Origin: Pseudomonadota bacterium
GTDB lineage: Bacteria; Myxococcota_A; Polyangia; GCA-2747355
Assembly (NCBI GenBank): GCA_016702545.1
Contig: JADJDT010000048.1
Coordinates: 121,947-185,946, forward strand
Direction: 5' to 3'
DNA length: 64,000 bases
Shown: positions 34,107 through 44,999 of the stretch, one piece after another
How the letters are laid out: the number at the start of each line of letters is the position of its first letter
Numbering within the stretch: the first letter of the stretch is position 1
Made by a program: the position numbers and the translations under genes
Notes under the pieces: model-generated
The model's input: only the letters and a program-made list of their open reading frames with translations
Databases searched by the model: none
What the model was told of the DNA's origin: nothing

Positions 34107-34904
34107 ATGACGACGACGAGCAACTCCGATTGGGCGTTGATTCTGGGCGCCTCCAGCGGCTTCGGTGCGGCCGCGGCCTTGGCCTTGGCGCACGACGGCT
34201 TCAATATCTTCGGCGTGCACCTCGACCGGCGATCGGCGCTGCCCGAGATCGAGGCCTTGACCGAACGCATCCGTGCCGCCGGCCGGCAGGCGGTCTTCTT
34301 CAACGTCAACGCCGCGGCGGCCAACAAGCGCGCGCAGGTGCTCGACAGCATCGCCGACCAGGTGGGCGCGGGCTCCCAGGTGCGCGTGCTGCTGCACAGC
34401 CTGGCCTTCGGCGCGCTGAAGCCGCTGGTCGCGGATGACGCCAAGGAGCGCATCGACCCGCCCGCGCTGGAGATGACGCTCGACGTGATGGCCAACAGCC
34501 TCGTCTACTGGACGCAGGAGCTGGTCGGACGCAACCTGATGCGCGCCGGCGGTCGCGTGTTCGCGATGACGAGCGCCGGGTCGATCCAGATCTGGAAGTC
34601 CTACGGGGCCGTCAGCGCGGCCAAGTGCGCGCTGGAGAGCCACTGCCGGCAGCTCGCGGTCGAGCTGGCCCCGCACGGCATCACGGCCAACGCCTTGATG
34701 GCCGGCGTCACCGACACGCCGGCCCTGCGCAAGATCCCGGGCCACGAGCACATGATCCGCAACGCCGAGGCGCGCAACCCCTACCACCGGCTGACGCGGC
34801 CGGAGGACGTGGCGGGCGCGATCGTGTTGCTGACGCGCCCCGAGGCGGCCTGGATCACCGGCAACACGCTGCGGATTGACGGCGGCGAGAGCATCGCCGG
34901 CTAG
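34107..34904 (+). CDS. SDR-family enoyl-ACP reductase-like oxidoreductase
   Basis: A 265-residue Rossmann-fold short-chain dehydrogenase. GASSGFG forms the cofactor loop, LLHSLAFG the strand-4 motif, and SYGAVSAAK supplies the catalytic Tyr and Lys in the YxxxxxK spacing. The end carries GNTLRIDGGESIAG. The HSLAFG segment and the overall pattern resemble FabI/FabL enoyl-ACP reductases of fatty-acid synthesis more than general SDRs. That specific assignment is moderate. It is followed 66 bp later by rpiB. Confidence 0.85.
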   Translation: MTTTSNSDWALILGASSGFGAAAALALAHDGFNIFGVHLDRRSALPEIEALTERIRAAGRQAVFFNVNAAAANKRAQVLDSIADQVGAGSQVRVLLHSLAFGALKPLVADDAKERIDPPALEMTLDVMANSLVYWTQELVGRNLMRAGGRVFAMTSAGSIQIWKSYGAVSAAKCALESHCRQLAVELAPHGITANALMAGVTDTPALRKIPGHEHMIRNAEARNPYHRLTRPEDVAGAIVLLTRPEAAWITGNTLRIDGGESIAG

Positions 34905-34970
34905 GGCCGCGGGGCCGACAGGCACCTTGGACGGGAACCGAGCGTCGTAGCCTTTGACCTGGAGACCCTC

Positions 34971-35414
34971 GTGCGCATCGTCCTGGGCAGCGACCACGCC
35001 GGTTTCGTCCTGAAGCAGAGCCTGCTGCAGTTCTTGCGCGAGCGCGCCTGCGAGGTGCTCGATGTCGGCACCTTCGGCCCCGAGCCGGTGGACTTCCCGG
35101 ACTACGCCGAGCGGGTGGCGCTGGCCGTCCGCGACGGTGAGGCCGAGCGCGGCATCATGGTCTGCGGCAGCGGCGTGGGCGGCTCCGTGGCCGCCAACAA
35201 GGTCGACGGCGTGCGCGCCGGTCTGTGCCACGACATCTACTCGGCGCGCCAGGGCGTGGAGCACGACGCGATGAACGTGCTGGTGCTCGGCGAGCGGGTG
35301 ATCGGCGATCAGCTGGCCCGCGAGCTGGTGCTGGCCTTCCTTGGCGCGCAGTTCAGCGACGAGCCGCGCCACGCCCGCCGGCTGGCGAAGGTCCACGCGC
35401 TGGAGCAGGGCTGA
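34971..35414 (+). CDS. rpiB: Ribose 5-phosphate isomerase B
   Basis: Interconverts ribose 5-phosphate and ribulose 5-phosphate in the pentose phosphate pathway. The 147-residue product starts at GTG 34971 and has the family hallmarks: GSDHAGF near the N-terminus, VDFPDYA, the catalytic Cys in VCGSGVGGSVAANKVDGVRA, and ARQGVEHDAMNVLVLG. It is full length. Its last 62 bases overlap the 3' end of the convergent DUF4159 gene, an unusually long antisense overlap. Confidence 0.96.
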   Translation: MRIVLGSDHAGFVLKQSLLQFLRERACEVLDVGTFGPEPVDFPDYAERVALAVRDGEAERGIMVCGSGVGGSVAANKVDGVRAGLCHDIYSARQGVEHDAMNVLVLGERVIGDQLARELVLAFLGAQFSDEPRHARRLAKVHALEQG

Positions 35415-36243
35415 GCGGCGGCGGCAGCACGCCCGGCGCCTGGTCGGCGTCCAGCGGCCAGGCCGACCGCCAACGCCGCCGCTTGAGCACGAAGGGGATG
35501 TGGACCTGGTCCGACTTGTAGTCGAGACAGAGCGCGTACATCACGATGTTCACGCCCCAACGAATGGCGAGCTCGCGCTGGCGCTCCCCGCCCGGATAGA
35601 CGTTGAGCTCCCACTGCCCGAAGGCGTTGCGCGCCCAGGCCCCCCCCAGGTCGTTTTGGCTGTAGACCACGAGCAGCCGCCCGTCGCGCTCGATGCCCTC
35701 CAGCTCCGGCACCAGCGCCAGCCGCCCGACGGCGCGCTCGAGCAAGTAGAACGACTTGTAGATCGCGTGCTCCGGCGGGAGCCGTACCAGGGTGCTCTCG
35801 GGCAGCAGCGCGCGCACGAGCTGTCGCACGCTGCGGTCGAAGCCCTGGCCGGCGCGCGGCTCGGCGCCGTCGATCCAAAGCAGGCCGCCGTAGGTGACGA
35901 AGCGTCGCCAGCGCTGAAGGACGGCCTCCTCGGGTGGCGCAAAGGTCCGATCGCCCGCGAAGTAGACCAGCGGGTGCGAAAAGAGCGCGGCGTCCACCGG
36001 CTGGAGCAACGCGGCCTGCGGGGCCACATCGACGCTCGTGCGCTGCTTGATCTCCCAGGCCAGGCGCTCGAGCGCGCCGGCGCGGGCCATGGTCTGGTCA
36101 CCGCCGAGGCGCAGCTCAGCCAGGCGAAGGCGGCTCCTGGGGCCAATCGCGTCGGCACCCGGCAAGTAGCCGAGCACGAGCAGGGCAGCGATCACTGGGC
36201 TGGGAGCCCAGGGCCCTCGGCGACTGATGGGGGGTCTGCTCAT
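35353..36243 (-). CDS. DUF4159 domain protein, membrane-anchored or secreted
   Basis: A 296-residue protein with an N-terminal hydrophobic segment (VIAALLVLGYLPGADA). A DUF4159-type domain follows: RLAELRLGGDQT, HPLVYFAGDRTF, GGLLWIDGAEP, YSQNDLGGAWA and GVNIVMYALCLDYKSDQVH. The C-terminus is Pro/Arg-rich and extends over the end of rpiB on the opposite strand. DUF4159 proteins usually accompany VWA/glutamine-amidotransferase-like membrane proteins, as here, but their function is not known. It starts 15 bases after the stop of that upstream gene, so the two form an operon. Confidence 0.85.
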   Translation of the reverse strand: MSRPPISRRGPWAPSPVIAALLVLGYLPGADAIGPRSRLRLAELRLGGDQTMARAGALERLAWEIKQRTSVDVAPQAALLQPVDAALFSHPLVYFAGDRTFAPPEEAVLQRWRRFVTYGGLLWIDGAEPRAGQGFDRSVRQLVRALLPESTLVRLPPEHAIYKSFYLLERAVGRLALVPELEGIERDGRLLVVYSQNDLGGAWARNAFGQWELNVYPGGERQRELAIRWGVNIVMYALCLDYKSDQVHIPFVLKRRRWRSAWPLDADQAPGVLPPPLSPAPARGPSPAGGRGAARR

Positions 36244-36258
36244 CGTTCCGCTCGCCCT

Positions 36259-38571
36259 TCAGAAGTGCCCAAAGCGCCGGCGCGCGGTCCACTCCAACCC
36301 CAGCAGCAGCACGACCAGGACCAGCGTGTAGGGGCTATTCCACAGCTCGACGTCGTGGCGCCAGTTGACATGCAGCACCTGCGACGGCCGCCAGGGCAGC
36401 GCAGGCAGCGTGCTCACGGCGCCGAGGAACTGCCCGCCACTGCGCTGCGAGAGTTCGCGCAGCACCCCATCGCGCGCCTGGAGCTCGCGACCCTCCAGGC
36501 TCGCAGCCTCCACCAGCAGCAGCTCACGGGCATAGCTGCGGCGACCCCCGATCACGGCGCGCGCCCACAGTCGGTAGGCGCCCGCCTGGGGCGCGCGAAA
36601 GCCGAGCTGCAGCTCCCCCTGGTCGTTCGTGTGCGCCCGGCGCCGCAGCAGCGGAACGGGCGGTAGCGTCGCCGACAACCGCGTCACGCCGTACTCCAGC
36701 TCGAGCCCGCGAGCCGGACCGTAATCGAGGGCGTAAGCCCGCACCAGCCACTGAGCCTCCGCGCCGAGGGGGAGGCGGTCGCGCTGCACCAGCACCCGCA
36801 GCTGCTGCAACGCGGGGTCCTTGATCAGCCAACGAATGGCGTTGCGCCAGAACTGATCGTAGGCCACGGGGTCGTCGCCCGGCTCCCCCAGGCCGAGGAA
36901 GGCCCAGTGCCAGAGCGAGTCGGTGGCCAACGCCAGCGTGCGACCGCGCCCCACCGCGCGCACCGCGAGCACCGGCATCGGCTGCCCGTCGGCCAGGCGC
37001 AACTTCGGGTGCGTCGCCAGCACCGTGGCGTCCGGCCAGGCAGCGCCCAGGCGATTGGCCCCGGCGAGGGGCGGCAGGCGCGCGAGCAGGGCCTGGGTCT
37101 CGTCGTGATCGCGGCCCAGCCGCAGAATCGGGTGATCGAGCCCGCGCGGCGTCGGCCGCAGCTGGAAGTCGTCCTCGTCCAGCAGCTCCCGCTCATCGGT
37201 GGAGGCAGGCAGCAAGCGCACCGGCAAGATCGCCCCCACGGGGGTCCCGGCGTAGCCGCCCGACGAGAAGCTGAGCGCGCCGCCGACCATCGCCAGCGCG
37301 CCGCCCTGCTCGACGTAGCGCCGGAGCTGCGGCAGATAGGCGCCGATGCCATAGGGCGCGAAGTTGAAGTCCTGCAAGATCACCAGGTCGAAGCTGCCCA
37401 GCTCACGGTCGAAGAGTTCGTCGGTCGGAAAGGGGATCAGCGACAGCTCGCTGGTCGGCGCGAGCGAGAGCGAGGCCGGGGTGCGGAGGATGAAGAACGA
37501 GATCAGATCGACGTTGGGGTCGCGCTTGAGCCAATGGCGCAGGAAGCGCTCGTCCCAGGAGGGGCGCCCGCAGACCTGCAGCACGCGCACGCGGTCGCGA
37601 ATCACCTGCAACAGGAACGAACGCTCGTTGTTGCTCGCCAGCGCCTCGCCGGGCTGCAGCGGCACCGAGACGGTGTAGACGAACTTGCCGACCCGGGGCG
37701 GCACGAGCTCGAAGGTGGTCGCATAGCGTTCGACGTGCGGTTGCAGCAGCAGCGTGCGGCTGGCGACCACGCGGCGGCCGCGCGCCAGGGTCACCGTCAG
37801 GGGGCCGGGCGCCACGCCGGTGGCGATCAGCTCGACCTCGACCTTGACCACGTTGCGCACGAACGCGAAGTCATCGGCGTGGACGGCGCCCACGGCGAGG
37901 TCGCGCACGGGCAGGCCGCCGATCCAGGCGGTGTGGATCGGCGCCCCCAGCGCGCGCACGAGGCGCCGCACCTCCGCGCTGAGCGGGCCGCGGCCGATCA
38001 CCCCGTTGTCGATGCCATCGCTGACCACCAGCACGCCGGCGAGCGCGCCGGCGGCGTAGCGGCGGTGGAGCTGCTCGAGCGCGACGCCGAGGCGCGTCGC
38101 CGGTCCTTCGGCGCGCTGCGGCTGATCGAGCGGCCCGGCCGCTGACAGCTCGCTGTGGAAGGTGAAGGCATCGACGAGGTGCTCGCGGCGCCACGCAGCC
38201 AGGCGGGGCCGCGAGCGGGCGAAGAGCGCCGCCGCGCGCTCGCGCCGCGCCGGCGTGCGAGGCCCCTCGCGCAACGCCATCGAGGCCGAGCTATCGAGCA
38301 GCACCGCGACGTGGTTCGGCACACGCGTCACGCTGCGCAGCTGCAGCGCCGGCTGCAGCACGACGAACAGCACGGCGCCCACGGCGAGCGCGCGCAGCCC
38401 CACCAGCAGCAGTCGCAAGGCGCGCCGCTGGCGGCGGCAGCCCCACCACGACAGGAGCAGCGCGGCCAGGGCCGCGGCGAGGGCCACCACCCAGCGGGCC
38501 GTGCTCCAGCTCGACAGCAGCACGAGCTGCCAATCCTGGTAGGTGACGCCGGTGGTGACGATCGGATTCAA
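36259..38571 (-). CDS. Membrane protein with VWA and glutamine-amidotransferase-like domains
   Basis: A product of about 770 residues starting at TTG 38571, the only plausible start that avoids overlap with sdhC; its ribosome site is weak. Two N-terminal membrane spans (WVVALAAALAALLLSWWGC, LRALAVGAVLFVVLQPAL) precede a von Willebrand A-like domain with VAVLLDSSASMALRE and GVLVVSDGIDNG. A class-I-amidotransferase-like domain lacking an obvious catalytic Cys follows (RVLQVCGRPSWDERF, DLVILQDFNFAPYG, YVEQGGALAMVGG). A hydrophobic C-terminal anchor (SPYTLVLVVLLLGLEW) ends the chain. Proteins of this plan occur with MoxR/BatA-type clusters in Myxococcota and Planctomycetes; here only the DUF4159 partner is present. 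Confidence 0.8.
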   Translation of the reverse strand: MNPIVTTGVTYQDWQLVLLSSWSTARWVVALAAALAALLLSWWGCRRQRRALRLLLVGLRALAVGAVLFVVLQPALQLRSVTRVPNHVAVLLDSSASMALREGPRTPARRERAAALFARSRPRLAAWRREHLVDAFTFHSELSAAGPLDQPQRAEGPATRLGVALEQLHRRYAAGALAGVLVVSDGIDNGVIGRGPLSAEVRRLVRALGAPIHTAWIGGLPVRDLAVGAVHADDFAFVRNVVKVEVELIATGVAPGPLTVTLARGRRVVASRTLLLQPHVERYATTFELVPPRVGKFVYTVSVPLQPGEALASNNERSFLLQVIRDRVRVLQVCGRPSWDERFLRHWLKRDPNVDLISFFILRTPASLSLAPTSELSLIPFPTDELFDRELGSFDLVILQDFNFAPYGIGAYLPQLRRYVEQGGALAMVGGALSFSSGGYAGTPVGAILPVRLLPASTDERELLDEDDFQLRPTPRGLDHPILRLGRDHDETQALLARLPPLAGANRLGAAWPDATVLATHPKLRLADGQPMPVLAVRAVGRGRTLALATDSLWHWAFLGLGEPGDDPVAYDQFWRNAIRWLIKDPALQQLRVLVQRDRLPLGAEAQWLVRAYALDYGPARGLELEYGVTRLSATLPPVPLLRRRAHTNDQGELQLGFRAPQAGAYRLWARAVIGGRRSYARELLLVEAASLEGRELQARDGVLRELSQRSGGQFLGAVSTLPALPWRPSQVLHVNWRHDVELWNSPYTLVLVVLLLGLEWTARRRFGHF

Positions 38572-38704
38572 GGCTTTCGGCCGCTCGTAACGGCGCCTGC
38601 TGCGCCCGCCACGCGAGGGTTGATCGCTGCGTCGCGCTGCTATAACGTCCGCCCCCGCACGCCGCAAGCGCCCCGAAGCGGCACTGCCCAGGGAGGCCTC
38701 TCGC

Positions 38705-39403
38705 ATGATCGCACCCGCCGCCGGACTGCAGGTCGGACGCACCTCGATCGGATGCACCTCGATTGGGCGCACCTCGATCGCGCGTAAGTTGCTGATGGCT
38801 GCTAGCGGAGCCGTGCTCTTCTTGTTCGTGATCGGGCATCTGCTCGGCAACCTGCAGATCTTTCGCGGGCCGGCGGCGATCGACGCCTACGCGCACTTCC
38901 TCAAGAGCACGCCAGCCCTGTTGTGGGGCGCGCGCCTGACGCTGCTCTGCGCCGTGCTGCTGCACGGCTGGGCTGCCCTGACCACCACGCTGCAGAGCTG
39001 GCGCGCCCGGCGCGAGCGCTACGCCAGCCCGCGCCGCTACAACGTGGCGACGCTCTTCTCGCGCTCGATGCGGGTGACCGGCCCGCTGATCTTCGCCTAC
39101 GTCGTCTACCACCTGCTGCACCTGACGGTCGGCTGCGTGCACCCGGAATTCGTCGAGGGGCAGGTCTACCGCAACGTGGTGGTCGGTTTCTCCCGGCCGC
39201 TGGCCGCGATGACCTACATGGCCGCGATGGCCGCGCTGGGCATGCACCTGGTGCACGGGGTCTGGAGCATGTTTCAGACGCTCGGGCTGAGCAGTGGGCG
39301 CTGGCGGCCACGCCTGCGGCTGCTGGCGGCGACGGCGACGGCGCTGATCGTGGCCGGCAACGTTTCGATTCCGCTGGCGGTGCTCGCCGGCTGGCTGCGT
39401 TGA
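38705..39403 (+). CDS. sdhC: Succinate dehydrogenase cytochrome b subunit
   Basis: The single, roughly five-helix membrane anchor that binds heme b and quinone in the b558-type succinate dehydrogenases of epsilonproteobacteria, Bacteroidota and Myxococcota. It has 232 residues. The start ATG 38705 has GGGAGG upstream. Helices include LLMAASGAVLFLFVIGHLLGN, LTLLCAVLLHGWAAL, IFAYVVYHLLHLTVG and MTYMAAMAALGMHLVHGVW. Conserved His residues in IGHLLGN, HGW, YHLLH and HLVHG are candidates for heme ligands. The first 25 residues contain a short repeat (TSIG) encoded by three 15-bp units. It is the first gene of sdhCAB. Confidence 0.93.
   Translation: MIAPAAGLQVGRTSIGCTSIGRTSIARKLLMAASGAVLFLFVIGHLLGNLQIFRGPAAIDAYAHFLKSTPALLWGARLTLLCAVLLHGWAALTTTLQSWRARRERYASPRRYNVATLFSRSMRVTGPLIFAYVVYHLLHLTVGCVHPEFVEGQVYRNVVVGFSRPLAAMTYMAAMAALGMHLVHGVWSMFQTLGLSSGRWRPRLRLLAATATALIVAGNVSIPLAVLAGWLR
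38738..38782 (+). repeat. Three imperfect 15-bp repeats in the 5' end of sdhC
   Basis: Three consecutive units beginning CGCACCTCGATC, TGCACCTCGATT and CGCACCTCGATC encode RTSIG-CTSIG-RTSIA just before the first membrane helix. The unit length keeps the frame, so copy-number change would only lengthen or shorten the N-terminal tail. Confidence 0.8.
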
Positions 39404-39425
39404 GCGCGCGCGGCGCGGAGGGGGA

Positions 39426-41360
<1,935 letters not shown>

Positions 41361-41398
41361 ATGGCAACGCGATCGACCGCTCGCCGGAGGGTGCAGCC

Positions 41399-42154
41399 AT
41401 GCGCGTGAAGCTCAACATCTGGCGCCAGTCCCACGCCCAGGCGCCGGGCAAGCTGGTCCCCTACGAGGTCGACGGTGTGAGCGATCACATGTCCTTCCTC
41501 GAGATGCTCGACGTGGTGAACGAGGGACTGATCGAGCGTGGCGACGAGCCCGTGGCCTTCGACCACGACTGCCGTGAGGGCATCTGCGGCGCCTGCAGCC
41601 AGGTGATCGACGGCGTACCCCACGGCCCGCACGAGCGCACCACCACCTGCCAGCTCCATCTGCGCAGCTTCAGCGACGGCGACTCGATCACGATCGAGCC
41701 CTGGCGCGCGCAGGCCTTCCCGGTGGTCAAGGATCTGGTCGTCGACCGCTCGGCCTTCGACCGCATCATGGCGGCGGGCGGCTACGTCTCGGTCCACACC
41801 GGCAGCGCCCCCGACGGCAACGCGGTGCTGATCGGCAAGCCGGTCGCCGAGCGCGCGATGGATGCCGCGGAGTGCATCGGCTGCGGCGCCTGCGTCGCGG
41901 CCTGCCCCAACGCCTCGGCGATGCTCTTCGTGGCCGCCAAGGTCACGCAGCTCGCGCTGCTGCCGCAGGGCCACCCCGAGCGCGAGCAGCGGGTGCAGGC
42001 GATGGTCGCGCAGATGGAGCACGAGGGCTTCGGTAGCTGCACCAACCACGGCGAGTGCGAGGCCGTCTGTCCCAAGGGCATCCCCCTCGACTTCATCGGC
42101 AAGCTCAACCGCGAGCTGCTGCGCGCCGGCGCCAAGCAGGCCGCGGCCGGCTGA
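41399..42154 (+). CDS. sdhB: Succinate dehydrogenase iron-sulfur subunit
   Basis: The electron-transfer subunit, 251 residues, passing electrons from FAD to quinone. A plant-type [2Fe-2S] site is formed by CREGICGAC and a downstream Cys (TTTCQLH). The C-terminal ferredoxin-like part has CIGCGACVAACPNAS, then SCTNHGECEAVCPKGIP for the 4Fe and 3Fe clusters. The start ATG 41399 follows GGAGGG. It completes sdhCAB. The next gene downstream is on the opposite strand. Confidence 0.97.
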   Translation: MRVKLNIWRQSHAQAPGKLVPYEVDGVSDHMSFLEMLDVVNEGLIERGDEPVAFDHDCREGICGACSQVIDGVPHGPHERTTTCQLHLRSFSDGDSITIEPWRAQAFPVVKDLVVDRSAFDRIMAAGGYVSVHTGSAPDGNAVLIGKPVAERAMDAAECIGCGACVAACPNASAMLFVAAKVTQLALLPQGHPEREQRVQAMVAQMEHEGFGSCTNHGECEAVCPKGIPLDFIGKLNRELLRAGAKQAAAG

Positions 42155-42207
42155 GTACGGTCATTACGGCCGGTCGTGGGGCCGCCAGCAAAGAGCCGGC
42201 CGACCAC

Positions 42208-42471
42208 TCACGGCGCGTAAACGTCTTTGCGATGCCCGATCTTCACCACCAGGACCACGTCGGGCGGCTCGATCACGTAGATGACCCGCCAATCCCCGAC
42301 GCGCAGGCGCCGCGCGCCCTTGAGGCTGTAGCGTAGCGGCTTGCCGAACTCGATCGGGTGAGCCGCGAGCTTGCTTTCGATCGCCGCGCGAACGCGACGA
42401 CGAACATCCTTCGGGAGCGTCGGGATATCGTCGCAGACGACGCTCTCCAGATACTCCAGGCGATAGGTCAT
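42208..42471 (-). CDS. RelE/ParE-type toxin
   Basis: An 87-residue basic protein with the RelE-family pattern: an N-terminal TYRLEYLESV strand, a helical region with RRRVRAAIESKL, then GARRLRVGDWRVIYVIE and VVLVVKIGHRKDVY near the C-terminus. Such toxins cleave mRNA at the ribosome (RelE) or act on gyrase (ParE). The GxRRLRVGDWRVIY motif favours a RelE mRNA interferase. Its ATG overlaps the antitoxin stop by four bases, the classical toxin-antitoxin arrangement. Confidence 0.92.
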   Translation of the reverse strand: MTYRLEYLESVVCDDIPTLPKDVRRRVRAAIESKLAAHPIEFGKPLRYSLKGARRLRVGDWRVIYVIEPPDVVLVVKIGHRKDVYAP

Positions 42472-42689
42472 CCCCAGGTCTTCGCGTGGGAGATCCGCCG
42501 CTGCGGCTGGGCCAAACGGATGTCAGCGATGCGGGAGAAGTGAATATCCTCCTGATACTCCAGGGCCTCTTCGATCAGGCTGAGCCCGACGCCCGCAATC
42601 GACTGCTCGCGCTTCCCGGACAGCTCGGCGAGCAGATCGTAGATTCGATCATCGACCGTGATATTGATGCGGCGCTTGGTCGTCGGCAT
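42468..42689 (-). CDS. Ribbon-helix-helix type antitoxin
   Basis: A 73-residue protein starting at ATG 42689. The N-terminal KRRINITVDDRIYDLLAEL has the beta-strand-then-helix character of ribbon-helix-helix repressors. The C-terminal half (LIEEALEYQEDIHFSRIADI) would wrap the toxin. It should neutralise the RelE-like partner and repress the operon. The open frame extends upstream to 42845, but that part is Arg-rich and non-homologous. Confidence 0.88.
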   Translation of the reverse strand: MPTTKRRINITVDDRIYDLLAELSGKREQSIAGVGLSLIEEALEYQEDIHFSRIADIRLAQPQRRISHAKTWG

Positions 42690-42898
42690 GCTGCGAACCT
42701 CCACAAGGTGGCGTAACACAGGTGTAACACCGCAACGGAGTCGAAGAAAACAATCCTGGACAGGGAACAACGCCGGTACCATATTCGGGCCGTCGGCGAC
42801 GGCCGAGCACCGTCGTGCGCGCGTCGAAGCCCAGACGGGCCCCACGCGCGCGGGGCTCGCGTGAGCGAGCGTGCACGAGCAGCAGGGGGTCGGGGGTC

Positions 42899-43658
42899 AT
42901 GCGAACGAGACAATGGCTTTGCGCGGCGCTGATGGGCGGGGTGCTGAGCCTCGGGCGGGTCGCAGCGGGACAAGCAGCAGTCCAGGAGCGTTTCAGCGAC
43001 ACACGCGCCGCCCCCCGCACAAGGAACGCTTCGACGGCGTCGTCCGCGAGAGCGACAACTCACGTGGGGTCGGCGAAAAGGACCGCCAATCCTTCTCCCC
43101 TGCGGTCGTCCGCAGCGCGGGCTGGGGCCGTTACCCAGCTCTGCAACCGAATCATAGAAACCAAGGGCGCGGGTCCAGCGCGAAGCGAGGGCATATCCGC
43201 TGGCGATGTCACCGTTCTTCAGCTTCTGAACGACGCGATTCTCGACTTCGACGGAAGGGTCGCCGCTGCTCGCGATGACGGAAGCGTTTTGCCCAAGCAC
43301 CAGGCAACGCGCGTCCCGACGCGCTGTTCCAGCGGTCAACCTAGCTGCCATTCTTGCTGAACCCGGGGAACATGGCCTGGCCGCTACGGCTGAGCTCGCG
43401 AACGTTGAGTCGACGACGGGCGAGGGCGTCCGGAGCATGCTCCAGAGGGCCGCTTCTCCTGAGATCTTGAGTGACGTTGATGCGCGGGTGGGATTGCTCG
43501 CCGGACTCGTTAGCCTCCGGGATGCGCTAGTGACCCGCTTCAGGGAAATCCTTGGGCGGGGGACTGATGTCGGGTCGACGCCCGTCAGCGTGGTCGATAC
43601 GACGTTCAATTGGTTAGATTTCGAGGGTGCTGGGTCCTACCCCAGCGTCCGATCGTAG
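42899..43658 (+). pseudogene. Degenerate gene for a secreted protein of unknown function
   Basis: ATG 42899 opens a plausible signal peptide (MRTRQWLCAALMGGVLSLGR ... AAGQA). After that, protein-like stretches occur in successive frames: PHKERFDGVVRESDN (about 43018-43062), TQLCNRIIETKGAGPARSEG with DVTVLQLLNDAILDFDGRVA (43132-43262), and AVNLAAILAEPGEHGLAATA to the stop at 43658. At least two frameshifts are needed to link them, so it appears decayed or badly sequenced. I do not recognise a family. Composition is less GC-rich than its neighbours. It lies next to the toxin-antitoxin pair, as in a small accessory islet. Confidence 0.5.
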
Positions 43659-43865
43659 ACCGCACACCCGGCCCACCGCCAGACCAGGCACCGGTTTCGC
43701 CGGCGCGGTTCCAGCTTTCTTCGCTTCACTCGGGTCCGTACCGATGGCTCGGGCGATCGTACCGCAATCGCTCGCGCCCCATCCGGTCCGCCGCCCCAGT
43801 CGGCGTAGGCCGCGCGGCACGGCGTAGGTCCTCACGCGGCACGTTCCGGGGCGCTGCGACATGCG

Positions 43866-44999
43866 CTATCGACGAAGCGCCCGGGCGAGGTCTGCGATGG
43901 AACGCCTGCCCTTGAGCACGTCTGCCAAGGCGTCGAGATCGACCGGCGCGATGAATGCGATCGCCCCGGCCATCACGGGGACGCCTACGCGCCTGCGGAT
44001 GAGCTCGGTGAAGGCAGAGAGCGGCGACTCGAGGAGTGCCGTGTAGCCCGCACCCTCCGCGAGCGCCGCGGCGTGCTTTCCCGGCTCCTCGGCGAGCGTG
44101 CGCACGCGCGGGTCTGGGAGCCGGCTGAGCTCCGGCGGCGCAGCGAAGCCGTAAGCGGCAAACTTCTCCACGCGGACACCGGGCATCGTCTGGGCGACGA
44201 TCGGGTGCGGCGGTGCAGCGCGCGGGTCGAGCCCGATCAGCGGCAGCGCCCCAACCATCTGATGCAGCAACAGGGCTTGGAGAAAACCGCTGTGGAAGGG
44301 CAGAGGCGACAGGGTTGCGTCTCTCTCGCCAGCGGCGCGATGCCATCGGCGGTTCGCGTGGAGGCTCACGATCTCCGCAAGGTTCGGTTGCCGGCCATAG
44401 CGAGCCTTCAGCGCCGCAAGGACGTTCGCATCAAAGAAGTCCCGCCTCGGATCATCAGGGGGCAGCCGGCCCAGCAGGTCGAAGAGCGTCTCGACAGAGA
44501 GCGGTCGCTGCTGATCGACGCCGATCATGGCGGCCCCGTAGGCTCTACACGGCTGCGCTCTGGCAGGCGGATCAGCGAGCACCAGGAAGCGGGTCGGCCG
44601 ATAGAGTGCTTCTCCGCCGCGAATCGCACCACTCAGGGCAGCCGTGAGACCAGAGCCAGGCGCCGTCACACCGCCGAGCACGAGGTCTTTTCCATAGTGT
44701 CCCACTGCCCGTTGGACCACGTGATCCAAGCCGCTCAGGGTGTTGCGGTGAAAGCCGCTGGGAATCGTCAGGGCGAGCACAAAGGCGCGCCCCTGCGCCG
44801 GCTGCTTCCTCGGCACCGACCAAAGCTCGGCCACCGGTGAAGTGAGCGTTCCGCCTGCCGCTCCCGCCGGCAGCGGCAGCGCGAGGCCCAGTGCGAGCCC
44901 GGTCAGGAGCAACAACGCGGTGAAGGGCCCGCGCGCAAGCACGGCGGCACGCCGCCCCCGCTCACCGGCGCTGGAGGTCTTGGACGTGCGCTGCGACAT
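43866..44999 (-). CDS. Secreted protein of unknown function
   Basis: A 377-residue product starting at ATG 44999 (MSQRTSKTSSAGERG). A basic N-region and a hydrophobic core (FTALLLLTGLALGLALPLPAGA) form a Sec signal peptide with an Ala-type cleavage site. The mature part is a mixed alpha/beta sequence without cysteine clusters or a motif I can name; notable segments are QGRAFVLALTIPSGFHRN, LPFHSGFLQALLLHQMVGALPL and RRRVGVPVMAGAIAFIAPVDLD. It is single-copy in the window and divergent from the Uma2 gene. No function is proposed. Confidence 0.72.
   Translation of the reverse strand: MSQRTSKTSSAGERGRRAAVLARGPFTALLLLTGLALGLALPLPAGAAGGTLTSPVAELWSVPRKQPAQGRAFVLALTIPSGFHRNTLSGLDHVVQRAVGHYGKDLVLGGVTAPGSGLTAALSGAIRGGEALYRPTRFLVLADPPARAQPCRAYGAAMIGVDQQRPLSVETLFDLLGRLPPDDPRRDFFDANVLAALKARYGRQPNLAEIVSLHANRRWHRAAGERDATLSPLPFHSGFLQALLLHQMVGALPLIGLDPRAAPPHPIVAQTMPGVRVEKFAAYGFAAPPELSRLPDPRVRTLAEEPGKHAAALAEGAGYTALLESPLSAFTELIRRRVGVPVMAGAIAFIAPVDLDALADVLKGRRSIADLARALRR

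Noticed and set aside
42575..43609. 344-codon minus-strand open frame covering the toxin-antitoxin upstream region
   Set aside because: Overlaps the antitoxin gene in another frame, is Ser/Arg/Pro-rich, and its better stretches are complements of the + strand remnant.
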